Positions 46,424-58,122 of a DNA stretch of 64,000 nucleotides are shown here, piece after piece. Numbering within the stretch: the first letter of the stretch is position 1; every line of letters begins with the position of its first letter. The notes below the pieces were generated by a model. The model saw only the letters and a program-made list of their open reading frames with translations. It ran no database searches and had not been told where the DNA came from. Both the position numbers and the translations under genes were made by a program. The DNA comes from Peronospora farinosa (Eukaryota > Oomycota > Peronosporomycetes > Peronosporales > Peronosporaceae): positions 496,001 to 560,000 of the forward strand of contig CANTFK010000020.1 in the NCBI GenBank assembly GCA_947646735.1. Reading direction: 5' to 3'.

Positions 46424-47279
46424 TTTTTTCAGTTCACTAACCGAGGATAGTTTGCTGCCATAAATTTCCTCAAACTGTTCACGGTATGTAACGCGCAACG
46501 ATCTCGCTTTGCTGTAAAATGCGTCATACATCTCGTTATTAGCCGTCACTTCGTTCTCATTGAGCCATAACATGCAGTTGCAAGCACAGGCTGCACTCTG
46601 AGTGCGAGAAAGTAATTGCAACAAGTTCTGAATACCTGCAGTCGTCAATCGAACGAGCTCCGTCTTATCCACCATATTGTCCTCTGCATCCGCGTTATTA
46701 AAGCAGCACGCAGCCTGACAAGAACCTTCTTTTAGTCTCTCTGTAAGTGCAATCAAAATCATGCGCAATCCATTCAAATGTCGCAGTTCCTCGTCCACAA
46801 TTTCCGTCTTTGGCGTCTCACGGCCACTACACTGTTGCTCATTTACCATCTCGTCCACCTTGTGCTCAATAAAATCGAGACGCTGACGTGCCCATTGCTG
46901 GACTGCAATTGGTTCCTTTAATACGTAATTTTTCACACCAGTAAAAGCCTCTTCAGGCTGCAAGTGTGGCTCCTCAGCACGAATATAAGCCACTACCAGA
47001 TGCGCAAGACCACTCTGAAAACACACGTCAAAAAGAGCGCTTCGTTGCACGAGAATATGAGCATTAGATTGTCCTGTATGCAATGAAATATCCACATTAG
47101 CACGATGAAAGACGCCAGAGACGGAAAAGAACTCAAAAGTCTCAGCAGGATCGACGAATGGCTGCCATCCAAGCTCAGCAAAGCGTTCAAAGACCTGCAA
47201 AAGAAAGAGAGACATGAGAGGACGTGGAACGCCAGGGCAGACGGGGGACGAGAGGAAAACTTACCGGCAAAAGCATCAT
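46424..47279 (-). pseudogene. truncated 5' copy of ELYS
   Basis: Carries the 15-base first exon (47279-47265), its intron and the first 260 codons of the large exon, with nearly no changes. It stops at 46424 in unrelated sequence, so the nucleoporin core and AT-hook are missing. Near identity to 28826-29681 means the duplication is recent or kept alike by gene conversion. Confidence 0.9.
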
Positions 47280-47426
47280 TCTTTCCCCCTTTTACTTGGT
47301 GTTTGGACACCAAGAGACTGGAATGGAGTATACAAACATGAAGATAATAGAGACATCTTACAAAGTGTAAGAGTAACAATTTCAAATTGGGTTCATTATT
47401 TCAACTCTTGTATGCTAACATTCTAA

Positions 47427-47466
47427 CCAATCAGATTTCATAATTGTGGAACGGTTGATTGGTTAC
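47427..47466. promoter_or_regulatory. inverted CCAAT pair, second copy
   Basis: AACCAATCAGAT and TTGATTGGTTACC repeat the arrangement at 28641-28680 in mirrored order, between the ELYS fragment and the divergent unknown ORFs. Confidence 0.45.
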
Positions 47467-47649
47467 CAAAAAGATAGGACGTAGCCGGAAAAATGACAAC
47501 CACTATAGTATCAAATATATATAACTCGGACATTTTTTTTCGTCACTTCCATAGAGTAATTACGTGTTGTTTATACATGTGTCACCGATCGTTTGTGGAT
47601 TGTTTATGTTTTGACTGTGTAAGCGACTACGGAGAGGATCATCTGTACC

Positions 47650-48439
47650 ATGAGCCCTCTAATAAAGACTAGGTATCTGTATAGAGAAGGGAGTGCTTGC
47701 GAGCTTCTTTACTGCTCAAACATGTCGTCAAATGAAAAGCCCATCCTATGGACGCTTGAAATTGTTAATATATTTGCGGCGGATAGTAGTCGTAATCCGG
47801 CTATCTGGCGTCAGTCCCGTGCACATCTTCGAGATTTAACCGAATCTAAACCACATTATTCTACTCAACTGTATGTCCGACAAACGCGCTTCGTCAATTG
47901 GGCGCGGCCCAAAATTCCATTTGTGACACGGTCAATACGATTCACAAATATTCCAGTCATGATGAGCTGAATTTCGTCAATTTGCAGCGGCAATCTACTG
48001 ACGTACCTGACTTGGCGCTTTATGATTGGTTCGTCGAGGCGAGTGTCCGTCCCATCTTGAATACGCGCCTACGCAAGTTCAAGGAGAATTGAAGTTGCGG
48101 GTGCGCACCGTCTTCTTTCATTCCATCGCTTGCATGAGGGAGCTGTTTTAAACCTACTGGCAAGCCACTTCGCGAGATTGCTTTTGTTAAAATAAAATCT
48201 TGCTGGTTATGCATCTGCTTCTTCGTTACAATCGTGTCAAGCCTTCTTTTCTTCAGCCGCTTACGAAGGTTTCGGATACTACCATGCATAGTGATGAAGG
48301 CGACTTATCACCGGCTGTCCGATCCACGGCCGTGCCACCATCTCTCGTAAACTCACTCTCTGCATCTCTGCGCACGTCTCTGCATCGATTTGTTGCGCAC
48401 GCAAAGCGCCCCTTTCCCAACGGCCTTTGTCGGATGTGA
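47650..48439 (+). pseudogene. unrecognised, probably degenerate gene (copy 2)
   Basis: Open frames 47650-47970, 47898-48092 and 48200-48439 mirror those at 28454-27665. Amino-acid changes cluster in the middle frame (for example a change from SADV to STDV and from AGSV to EASV), while the first differs at one residue. No family is recognised and the frames are not continuous. Confidence 0.35.
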
Positions 48440-48600
48440 GTTCTTCCCAGCTTGCCTGTTATTACTTTGCACATAGACCAGACGTTTGTCTTGGGATTGG
48501 ATCTCCAGATATCGCTGGACCATTTCTCCTGTCCGTAAACCAATGCTCATTTCTTTTTTCATCCAAAAGTGCGTAAGTTCGACCTACAAACTACAGAGTG

Positions 48601-49340
48601 ATGCGTCTTCAATGCATTAAATTGCTTGCTGCAGCCATCGCCCTCGCGGACACTGACATCTCGGCTGCTACCCATGTGAAGTCGATTCAGGGAAGCAACG
48701 CATCTACAAGAAGACTCTTAAGATCGGAGACTTCAGCGGACGTCGATGGTGAAGAGAGGGTGAATCCCTTTAGATCTATTGTCTCTTTAATTTCACAATC
48801 GAAAGAGGCAGCCGATTATGTCAAGCTCAAGAAAGACTGGGATGCGATTACGAAAAACAAGGCTTTGGATGAACTCTCAGAAATTCGCATTGAAGAGTGG
48901 CTAGGAAAGATGGCCATATACAATAGACGCCCCAACACGGTGGCTTTCTAAACTTACTTTGGGCTTTAAGAAGAAAGTTTACGGACAAAGACATCATGAA
49001 ATGGATTGATACCAACGAAAGCAATAGTGAGATGGATGAAATTCTGGTGAAGGAATGGTTTAATGAAAAGAAGAGCTTAAAATTTGTTGAGGATCTCGAG
49101 AAAGATGTCGTAGAAAAGAGAACAGCAGAGATCATAAAGAAGGATTTTAATGTCGATGAAGAGTTAGAAAAGGTCAAGGAACATCGTTGGGCTTATATGT
49201 ATGTAAAAAAAGTTACGAATGCTCTTAATGAAATCAACCTGAGGTTAGATCCTTCTCGCCATTATTCCGAAATTAATATGGCTGAAGAAGTAGCATTTGA
49301 AAGAAGAAAAGAAGGTATTAGAGGATATACTTGGATTTAA
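48601..49340 (+). pseudogene. RXLR-dEER effector, copy 2 (one frame change)
   Basis: From ATG 48601: hydrophobic signal peptide (about 1-22, core KLLAAAIALA), RRLLRS with RLLR at 38-41, and GEER ending at 53. This is the textbook spacing for a secreted RXLR-dEER effector. The first frame runs to a stop at 48949-48951. A second frame, open from about 48930 to 49340, continues with effector-like helical sequence (FTDKDIMKWID, VKEWFNEKKSL, EHRWAYMYVKK), so a single indel near 48940 probably splits what was a protein of about 240 residues. The first frame alone would still make a 117-residue secreted protein. WY-type motifs are suggested but not certain. The host target is unknown. Confidence 0.78.
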
Positions 49341-49581
49341 TGAATAAAATACCTATCGAGTAGCCATATTGTTGGCATGTCGACTGCTTTGAGGTGTAAC
49401 ATGGTTTCGTTGTCACAAGTCGTTGCTAACATTTAAAAGTCTGTTGTACCTCATTCAGAAGGATTGACAAAGGGAATAGCTTAGAATTGCATTACGGGAC
49501 ATTTGTTCTACAGACCTGCTATAAATAGGACCTGCCGAGCCGAACTAATACATTGCAGCGCTAAGAGCGATACTAGTTCAG

Positions 49582-51572
49582 ATGCAAGGCTCACCCTTCA
49601 TTCAAAGCAACGCATATTTGGCGCTCTCAACGGTGTTTAGCTGTGACGGGAAATACTTAGAAAGATCGCGTGGACTACAAGTGAGTACGTGTAGGCTGAG
49701 GCTGATAGTTATCATCTCGCCAGCATTGTGTACAAGAAATATTGAAGCCATCAGCGTCGTTTGACTCCGCGACGTGTTCTTCGCTCATGCATTTGACAAT
49801 ATCCGTAAAGGTAGTGCCTAACCGATGACGATTGCTTCACACAAACATTTCTTTGTTTAGACTGAGAAGACAGAGAACATGGTCTGTGTGTGTCTTTCTG
49901 TGCTTCTTTGCTGTTTATGGTGTGGGTTTTGTTGGTTAATAGGGTGACGAGGATGAGCTGAATGGAGACAAAAGCAGCAGTGAAGAGGACATCTTCATTG
50001 CGGTGCATGGCACGGTTGATCTTGACTCAGCTTCAGATGATTCTGAATCCAATGAACCTGCACCACGCCGTAACATTTGTGACTTGATGGGCCATTATCT
50101 GTTAGATTACCCGTCGCCAGACAGTCCAGTAAGACTTACCAATGGTAATGTTAATGCTGCAAATGCTCAAGCTGCTGCTGAGATGCTGGAGCGAGCCAAG
50201 TATATTCCTCTGTGACTCACATACGAAGAACGTAAATTACTGCGTGGCCTGGAGGCAGCGTTGTATGTGAGTAGCTTAGCTATACGGACAAGCCGGACAC
50301 GCCCAAGTTCCTGCCGGCGGCCAAGCGCGTGCGTGCACAGCTGCAAGATGTATGTGGATTCCTGTCGGCGTTAGCGGTGGCGTCGGACTACAAGGCTGGA
50401 GAAGAGATTCTTGACGAAAAGAAATTTGCCGACTGTGCCGAGTTCTTTCTTCAGGAGATGTTTGAACTGGGTAGACGATACAAGATTATGAACCCAGAGA
50501 AATGCGCGGTGAGTACGGCAAGCTCATGTTCTTGTTGCAGGACGCTGTAAGTCCGGAGTTGCAGGAATTGTTAGGATTCTCTTGCCTGCAGAAAATTCGC
50601 ACTGTGCACGATGTGGCGGAAGCTGGTGGTGCTTTGGATATGTTACGCGATTCTCGCATTCAGACTGCGACGAGGGTGGTTGCTCCTGAGGGTAAGTCAC
50701 GCTCTCAGATTCAGCGCCAGATAAAGCAGAAGGAGCAGGCTATTCAAGCTTTGAGCGACAAGTATGAAAGCCGACGTTTCTCACGTGACTGTCTCCAGCA
50801 GTGTCTGTACTCGATCGCAGATAACAATTACCATCTGTACTTCGAGCGCGACCCGATCGATCGCATGATTACGTTTCTCGTTACGAATTTCAACCCAGAC
50901 GACGAGGATGGAGATAGTTCTTTGGCCATCATTAGCGGAAATGACGGTGCACGATTGTCCCATTCGCACGATCGGCAGTACAACTATGTGCTTCAGTTTC
51001 TGACGCTCTGGCGCGAGATCGCGCATAACATGTTCCGCCTACTGATGAGGACCTACTCACCGATGGCACACGGTACGAGCTGATGGATACCGGTCAGAGT
51101 CTGCACCGCATCCAGTCTGCGCCTCGTATTTCTCGTGCCATGCACGTTATTCTTCACTCTACCATGCGCAGTTTAGACTCGTGGGTGGGCTCAAGTGTCA
51201 TCCGTTTTGGAGACAAGAATGTCCCAACGCGCTCATGTTCATCGACAAGTACACCCAGGTAGGGCATATTCTGCGTCCAATCGTCAAGGCTATCGATAGT
51301 ATTGAGTCCATGTGTGAGTATCCAAAGATTCGAGGATATGTAGACACCACGTTCGGTGGGGCTCGCACGCTGAAGCACACTATTCTGGCAAACTTCTTTC
51401 GCCAAGCTTTCGACGACAGCGGAGCGGACAATTTTTTTCGAGGCTGGATCATGCATTGATGGACGACTTACGAGCGAGTGCCTGGAATTGGTGCTCGAAC
51501 CTCCACACAAAGCCATTCTTCCCTAATTTCAAGATTACAGGCTTTGTAGGCTTTGATGACAAGTTTGGATAG
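49582..51572 (+). pseudogene. DUF2009/UPF0652-like gene, unsplit copy
   Basis: Contains the whole ancestral gene in order: candidate first exon (49582-49680), acidic exon from about 49944, conserved 5' blocks (50330-50970) and 3' blocks (50970-51572). It is not functional. It shares with the split copy the TGA before LTYEERKLL, the 8-base insert after GLEAALY and the GAGC duplication near 51475. It also has its own lesions: one base lost near 50500, missing bases near 51030, and an extra T near 51430. The shared lesions show that the gene was already decaying, or was misassembled, before duplication. Confidence 0.7.
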
Positions 51573-53952
51573 ATTGGTCGGGTTGATGTTGTCACCAGCT
51601 TCGCCTCCTGGCTGTCAGGTGACAAGCGTCTTGCACCGACGTAACTTTGATTCAATCGTACATTCTCGATGCTGCCCGTGATTGTAGCGTGCTCGGAGAT
51701 GCTACTGGTATTTCCTGGACCATTTCGCCTGAGTTTCTTTCCGTGAGCAGAAAGTTTTGTACAAGCCACCGGTTGGGTCACTTGACGTGAAAACACTTCC
51801 ACTTCGCGTCCTGGGGCAAGCGCTTTGACCGCAGTGCTGCGCGAAATGGTTGTAACGCTTGATGAAACATTCTTTGTCGTCGTTGATGAGCGCTTTCCTG
51901 AGGCATGTGCTACGGCAGCCAAAGAGGAAGCCATCTCTTGGGTTTTCTGTATGGTTTGAACGGTGAAGCGGAGGTTCACGATAGTATCTGCCGGAGCGGT
52001 GACTGCAGGTGCACTGGTGTTTATACCGCTAAACGCAGTTTCAGCTCGAACCATCGACGAAAATGATGCGCTTGAGTGGCGATCTCGGGCAAGCTGCTGC
52101 AGGTACAGTACAATTTCAAAGGCGCTAGGACGCTCTTCAGGTTCAGTACGGAGACAACGTGCAGCCAACTCCAAGATTGCAGGCGGGACAATCGTCCGAG
52201 AATGCAGGGCGCTTGGTACCACGAGCCACAAGACGGAGGATCTCATTCTCTTGTGCCTTGCCCTGCGGCGGATGCTGGGCATTCCAGTACGGGTAATCAT
52301 CCGTGTCAATTTCAGATAACACGACACCGAACGAATAGATGTCAGCACGCTCGTCGTAGTCGTGACCAAGCAGCACCTCCGGTGCAATCCAGAATGACGT
52401 GCCGATGCCCACCGTCATGTGCTCACTGCCATCGTACGCGCTACGTTCACGCGCAATGCCAAAGTCACTAAGCTTGGCTTCCATGTCGGCGTTCAGCATC
52501 ACGTTTTTGGCTTTCAGGTCGCGATGAATCACTGTCGGGGTTAATCCGTGTAGATAAGTCAGGGCTTCGGCGATGTGCAACGCGATATCTGTTTTGTGGG
52601 ACTCCCATGAGAGGCGGTAGCCACGACGCTTGAACCGTCTAGTGACATCACGCAGGTCGCCACGCTCCATCAATTCTGTCACCGCCGATAGCTCAGCGGG
52701 TATCGTCTAGCACGCACCAATGAACTCTACGATGCGCGGATGGCTCAGACCAGAAACGAGCGGGTTCTCGCGCACGCATTGCTCTACTTGTTCGCGACCG
52801 ACATCACGCTCATTGCGAATTTTTTTGACTGCCACCTGCCGCCCTCGATAACTGCCCACGAAGACAAGACCGAAGCCTCCACGACTAACACAGCAACCTA
52901 GTATCAGCTCACCGTAATCCAGTCGGCACGATGCCAAAACTTTGTCGGTAGCTAACGTCACGCTCATAGCTGTGGAGTCATCACTATCGACGCTGTTGCC
53001 GTGAGACCGACCGTATCCGAGATATGCCTGAGCAGCAACAACAGTACGAGCAGTACCAACAGCGGCAATGACGTTGTCATGGTTGAGTGCGTCGCCGAAA
53101 GCGTGGTTGACGTTGTACTGCGGTGTTACTGGTTCAGTGGTCTCCGACGATACGATTGAGCTAATGTCGCTTTCGCGGCTGTAGCGACGACGCTGCCAGG
53201 TCACCAACAGAAGCACAAAAAATACGGTGATAGCACCCGCGATGATCCAGTAAGCCAGCAGTCCGAGACCGTTATTGTCGCCGTCGCCGGTTGATCCCGA
53301 TGACTGAGGTGGATCGGGCGCTGCGGCCATGGACGCGCTGAGGACGCAAAAAGCAGTACCGTGTGCTGACTGCCACGCGCCACCTTGACAAGTTGATAAA
53401 AAAGATGGTGTATCCACCTTGAGCGCTGTAAGAGCTTGGATTTGTTCAAACTGGTCTTGACTCACGTTGAAGTCGTTGATGTCATTGCCCTGAATGTACA
53501 GGAATTCCAAACCGCTCGAGTGAACGGATGGTGTTGATCACCAGCTCATTTGAAGATGATGTCGTCAGCAACCGCCTCGTTGCGCTTGTGGAAAAGTTCT
53601 GCGACTCGGTAGTGACGTGGAAAGCCCAAGAGGATGCAGTCGCATTATATCCTGTAAGGCATGTACAGGACTCGTTGAGTGCCGTAAGCTCGTCTGGGCA
53701 ACCGCCATTCGGGGACTCAATGTTGGAGCGAGTAATTAGCGCCGGTAGACCATTGCACACCCGGTACGACGCACCCGTTGTCATGGCGGAGCTATTAGCA
53801 CTGACGACAAGCTGCGTTTCGTGATCTCTAATTTTACTGGTGAACCATTCTTTCAGTGAATCTGACGACGACAAATTAGATGAACGTGAGGACGAAGTTG
53901 TCATGTATCCGCTAGACGAAGGCGTGGAAGGGCTTGTATCAGATAAAGTTGC
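51449..53952 (-). pseudogene. LRR receptor-like kinase, copy 2 (degenerate)
   Basis: Same protein as at 43003-45915, with several lesions. About 0.41 kb covering most leucine-rich repeats is deleted at 53520, shifting the frame. A TGG is now TAG near 52707 inside the kinase domain, and one base is inserted near 52187. The stretch before the deletion keeps the TGG that copy 1 has lost. Kinase motifs can still be read piecewise (HRDLKAKN, SDFGIARE). It cannot make a receptor kinase. Confidence 0.9.
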
Positions 53953-54329
53953 TACTTCCATTAGGAATGACATAGTATCAGCGCTGTCCGTAGGATTCTC
54001 TCTATCGAATTCAACTCCGTTCCAAGCCTTGTCAACACTTGATAGCTAAGTTTTCTTTTCATTCTTCATGACCATTGCAATCGCATGACATTAAAAAAAG
54101 TCTTTGCACTCGATAACAGTTTGCCACAAGTTCCAATGCTGCCGAGGACATTAGCATACAATAGCTGGACCTGCCCATGCGTGGTTTGGGTATGATGGCT
54201 ACACGACGGAAAATTACGCCATTAGCCTTGCATCTTTATTTCACTATGCAGGTAGCCTCTGACCTACTTTTTCAAGTTATTGTACTTATAACGCCGTTTA
54301 AAGACCGTGATCTATTCGAAGTATTTATT
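53953..54329. other. intergenic beyond the duplication edge
   Basis: Unique sequence begins at 53953. No gene recognised; presumed promoter of the second ABM gene. Confidence 0.45.
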
Positions 54330-54811
54330 ATGCTGACGAAACCTGTGCGTGTGCTAAGTGAACGCATTATGAGCCGTGGCTTTGAGCCTACAGTCGTGCG
54401 TTTAATGGAAAATGTAAGACAATCTTAATCTTGAAGAGAGGGGAGAGGGGAGGGGAGAGGATATCTTGAATGCTAGTTTCTTTACTATCTTTTTGATGAT
54501 GCAATAGGTGCAAAAGGTGGTACGGGCGCAACCTGGACTGATCTCATTGGAATCACTAAGTGATGTGAATAATCACCATAAATACGTGATGCTATCAGAA
54601 GTGAGCTCATTACTGGACAATGGGTGCAGTGCTATACTAATGAGATGGTGGTTTCTTGTTGTTGCAGTGGAAATCACTTCAGGACTACAATGCGTGGACG
54701 TCAAGTGAGGCTTACAAACAATGTACGGATCAGATTAATGAAGTACTGGATGTACCTGGTAAGCAAACGACTATCTACCAGCAGCCCAAAGATGATATTT
54801 TCCTTTTGTAA
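54330..54811 (+). CDS. small ABM-domain protein, copy 2
   Basis: Exons 54330-54413, 54508-54600 and 54668-54811 (introns 94 and 67 bp, phase 0) give 106 residues, the same length as the gene at 15801-16194. Matching blocks are VLSERIMSRGFEP, VRAQPGLIS, QINEVLDVPG and QPKDDIFLL. The second intron sits at exactly the same codon as the single intron of copy 1; the first is extra. The fold is a ferredoxin-like dimeric barrel; the reaction is not known. A G/A-rich run lies within intron 1 (about 54436-54462). Confidence 0.75.
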
Positions 54812-55183
54812 GAACGTCAATCGAGTCTGCAGTCATTAAGTATCCGATCGTACCATGGTAACGAGTCAGTAGAAATAGAAATGAAACTGCACGCACTAAC
54901 GACAAGTACTTATTTCTAAAAATCTGTCCAATGTGTTATTTTTGAACATATATCTGTCGCTGCATTGCAATACTTTTTTTTCAAATATCATCAATATTAC
55001 AAGAGCATAAGGGTCAAGGATACACTCCCATACCGCGACTTGCTTCCTTTTCCACCAATCATTATCCTTCTAATCCTTGTATTTCCACCAATCCTTTTCT
55101 TCTCAACTTGGCCTGAGACGACGCTACAATTTGTCATCCATACATTTCTCCATACAAGACACACCATTTGTCAATTTTTTATA
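54812..55183. promoter_or_regulatory. upstream region with two CCACCAATC boxes
   Basis: CCAAT-type boxes at about 55051-55060 and 55085-55094 lie 90-130 bp before the ATG of the RA-PH-RGS gene. The frame of that gene stays open upstream to 54965 but has no ATG between and is pyrimidine-rich, fitting 5' UTR or promoter. Confidence 0.4.
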
Positions 55184-57349
55184 ATGGACTCGTGCTTGGC
55201 GCTTACAGAAGAAAAAAAGCAGAAAGTTTCGGATTTTACTACCACTTGTGACGTTATTTCTAACGATATTGATTCATTCGATAAACGTATGACACGTTCC
55301 ACCAGTACTTCAATCTCTAGTAGCACATATATGGACTTGGGTGATGGCACACGGTACCATGACATAGAAGACGAGATCAAGAGTTCCATAGCTCCATTAT
55401 CTATTGAAGAAGAAGAGTATACTATTGCACGTGTACAGACAGTCCAATCAGCTTCAAATGTATTGACATTATCTTCACGAGGACGTAATAATCACCATTT
55501 ATCAGTTCCAATGAGACGTTACAATAGTTCTCAAAGTGTGATACAAGCAGCAAAAGAACGGAAGAAAAACATTGGTTCTCACTCGACTAGTGCTGCAGCA
55601 ATGATGCGAGCATCAAAGGCAGAATCCGAAAAAGTTAAACGGACAGGTTTTGCCAGGATTTACTTTGAAAATACAAACTTTACATCATCGACAGTATTCA
55701 AGTTACTCAGTACGACAACGGTACTTGAAGTACGCAAGTCTATGGCAGCAAAAATCAAGATTTCAATGCAGGATTTCAACAATTACGCTATTGTAGTTGT
55801 CTTTCCAACGGATGTTGCTGGATCATTATCGGCGAGGACGTTGAGGGATGAAGAGCTCATTTTACCATTGGTGGAGAAATTGAATCGTGCCCGACCGGTA
55901 CAGACAGTTGAAGCTGATGATACAATTGGTGGCACTACGTGCACTAAACCGAAACATCGTTCGAGACCACCGGTCAAATTTGTTCTCAAGGTAAAAAGCT
56001 ATGGCTTTGAGTGCAAGCACTTGTACTATCTTGTGGCCAGTTTGATTGAACATTGTATTATCGTGTATTTTTTTCCATGAGTAGGATGTTCAAGGTTCTC
56101 ATCTGGATATTAATGAAAGTCCTGCACCATCAAGACGTCAAGCATCTGACACACAGTCGATTAATTTCCCGGTTCTATTAGGAAAGGTGTGTTATGCTTG
56201 TAGTGGAGTGACTTGTATGGGAAGGTTTCTTTTGACCAATGGGCTCGTTTTGCTTTGTAGGGTGTATACTCAGGCTACCTTCAGAAAGCAAGCTCTAGTG
56301 ATTCGAAGCTGTGGAGAAAGCGGTGGTTTATCATCAAGGGAGACCAACTGCTTTACTGCAAGTCGAACGTGAACCAACAGGATGTGACATCAATTAGTTT
56401 ACTGGGTGCAGTTCTCGCTAAGGCAAAGCCAGAAGTAGTACGTTGTCGCTCATCGTTTTCGAGGCCTTCTTCCATCGTTATAACTTGGTGTACAACCGTC
56501 CTTTTGAATTTGCTCAGCGCGTACCTTTCTCATTCCAGCTCAAGACACCTCGACGGGATTATGAGGTAATGTTTAGTGTTTTGTTTGACAGATGGTCTTT
56601 GCTCTTCGACGTTAGTGCTAATGTGTGTGATGACTGGGCATTATTTAGCTCTGTGCCAGTAATAAGGACGAGATGGTGGCTTGGATTCATGCGCTGCACA
56701 TTCAGATTGGTTTGTGCTCAGAAAATCACCGTCTGTATGAAGCTGAGATTTGGATTACGGAAGACGTAAGTACATGTGCAGATTTGATTTCCTGTACGAA
56801 TATGTAACAATCAAATGGTGAATGCAGGCTGTAAACCGAAGCGAGCAGGAGCCATTGCCAACAATGACAGAGCCTTCTTTACTGGAGCGTGTGCTTTCTC
56901 GCGAAGATTCCTTGAAGCTTTTTCGCGATTTTGTTTTTACGACCCAATACCAGAGTTTGTTGGACACATGGATCGAGTGTGAGCTGTTCCGACGGAGCTG
57001 TATTGCCCGTGAGAACAGACTTGTAAGTAGTACAAGTATGGGGAATCGACGGACAGTGCAAGACGAGTGGAATCATTTGAAGGCTATCATCCGTGCAATT
57101 CAGCTGCTGAATATTGTACATGCCGATGAGCTGAACAAGCTATGGCAATGCTATCAATCAGAGCAGAGTAATCGTCGTCTCAGTGTGGCATTGAACAACG
57201 ACAGCTACGAAGAGTATCCGCGGACTGATGTCATTGTTCCAGTGCAGCTAAAGCTTTTTAAAGCTATTGAGGGTGGACCATTTCAACAGTTTCTCTTGCA
57301 AAACGGATATCGACTGTTGCTGGAGCGTATTATTGGGGCAATTGCATAA
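55184..57349 (+). CDS. RA-PH-RGS domain signalling protein
   Basis: Exons 55184-55990, 56085-56186, 56261-56434, 56518-56565, 56649-56765 and 56828-57349, all GT-AG and all phase 0, give 589 residues. After a Ser-rich N-terminus comes a Ras-association-like ubiquitin fold (about 165-270; TGFARIYFENTNF, TTTVLEVRKSMAAKI). A PH domain follows (about 304-400; SGYLQKASSSDSKLWRKRWFII, VPFSFQLKTPRRDYE, EMVAWIHALHIQI). The C-terminus is an RGS domain (about 428-580; SREDSLKLFRDFVFTTQYQSLLDTWIECE without its ends). RGS domains speed GTP hydrolysis by G-alpha; RA and PH would bind a Ras-type GTPase and phosphoinositides. The RA call is the weakest of the three. Confidence 0.82.
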
Positions 57350-57581
57350 TGCTGGGGTTAGTATGAGGTAGTAAACATATCATCTCAACGATAGCCACAT
57401 GAGAAGGACCGAAAAAAGTTGTTCCTTGACTTTTTTAAGCAAAGTTTGACAATATGTATCAAAATGTACAATATATATACCAAACAATATATATTGTAGT
57501 GTTATCTTTCTTAGCTAAACCTCTTTAAAGCGATTATATTTTACTTTTTCCATTCAGTTTCATTCCAAAAAATAAATAACC

Positions 57582-57878
57582 ATGAATTTAAATTGTTTTT
57601 CTGGACGTGCGGACGTGGAGACGGAATCGAAACTGGAGGCAGCGTCAAACCAAGTGGAACTTGCTTTTACTCGGATTCAAAAGTCAGACAAGAAGTATCA
57701 GTGTCTAGAACAGGCTATTAAAGATAAACACTTGGAAAAGACACAGGAAATGGAGACGCATCTGCAGTGGCTCTTTCAGCAAAAGACACAATTGGAACAA
57801 GATTTTCATATCGTAAACAAACAATTAGAGGACAAGAAGATGAGACTAAAGGAGAGAAGAGCGGAATTTTTACATTAA
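57582..57878 (+). CDS. small coiled-coil protein of unknown function
   Basis: 98 residues. Nearly the whole protein after residue 15 is predicted by eye to be one long charged helix (KLEAASNQVELAF, KTQLEQDFHIVNKQLEDKKMRL). A pyrimidine-rich CAGTTTCATTCC at 57554-57565, about 20 bases before the ATG, resembles the oomycete initiator (TCAYTNNN-type). No family recognised; cytoskeletal or complex-scaffold roles are possible. Confidence 0.55.
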   Translation: MNLNCFSGRADVETESKLEAASNQVELAFTRIQKSDKKYQCLEQAIKDKHLEKTQEMETHLQWLFQQKTQLEQDFHIVNKQLEDKKMRLKERRAEFLH

Positions 57879-58122
57879 GTGGTAACGGTTCTATAAAGTT
57901 ATAATTTTAGCGTACCCATCATGACATTATCACAATTTTTTATAACAAATTATTTTTTTTGCGCTATAACGACAATAAACAGTAATTGTGTGAGCAAATA
58001 ATGGGACTGGTCTCGCGGAAGTTTTTCATATTGTCAAATTACTTGTGCGCGGAGATCCTGAGAAGAAAAAATACTTCATCAAAACGGACGACACGGACGA
58101 CAAAAAAAACTGCACTGTCAAC

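Larger units (their letters stand above)
46424..53952. repeat. segmental duplication copy 2 (7.5 kb)
   Basis: This contiguous block carries the ELYS 5' end, unknown ORFs, RXLR effector, full-length DUF2009-like gene and LRR kinase. It corresponds to 29681-25155 (inverted) followed by 42516-45915. Lengths agree: 4.53 + 3.40 kb against 7.53 kb plus a 0.41 kb deletion. Confidence 0.93.
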
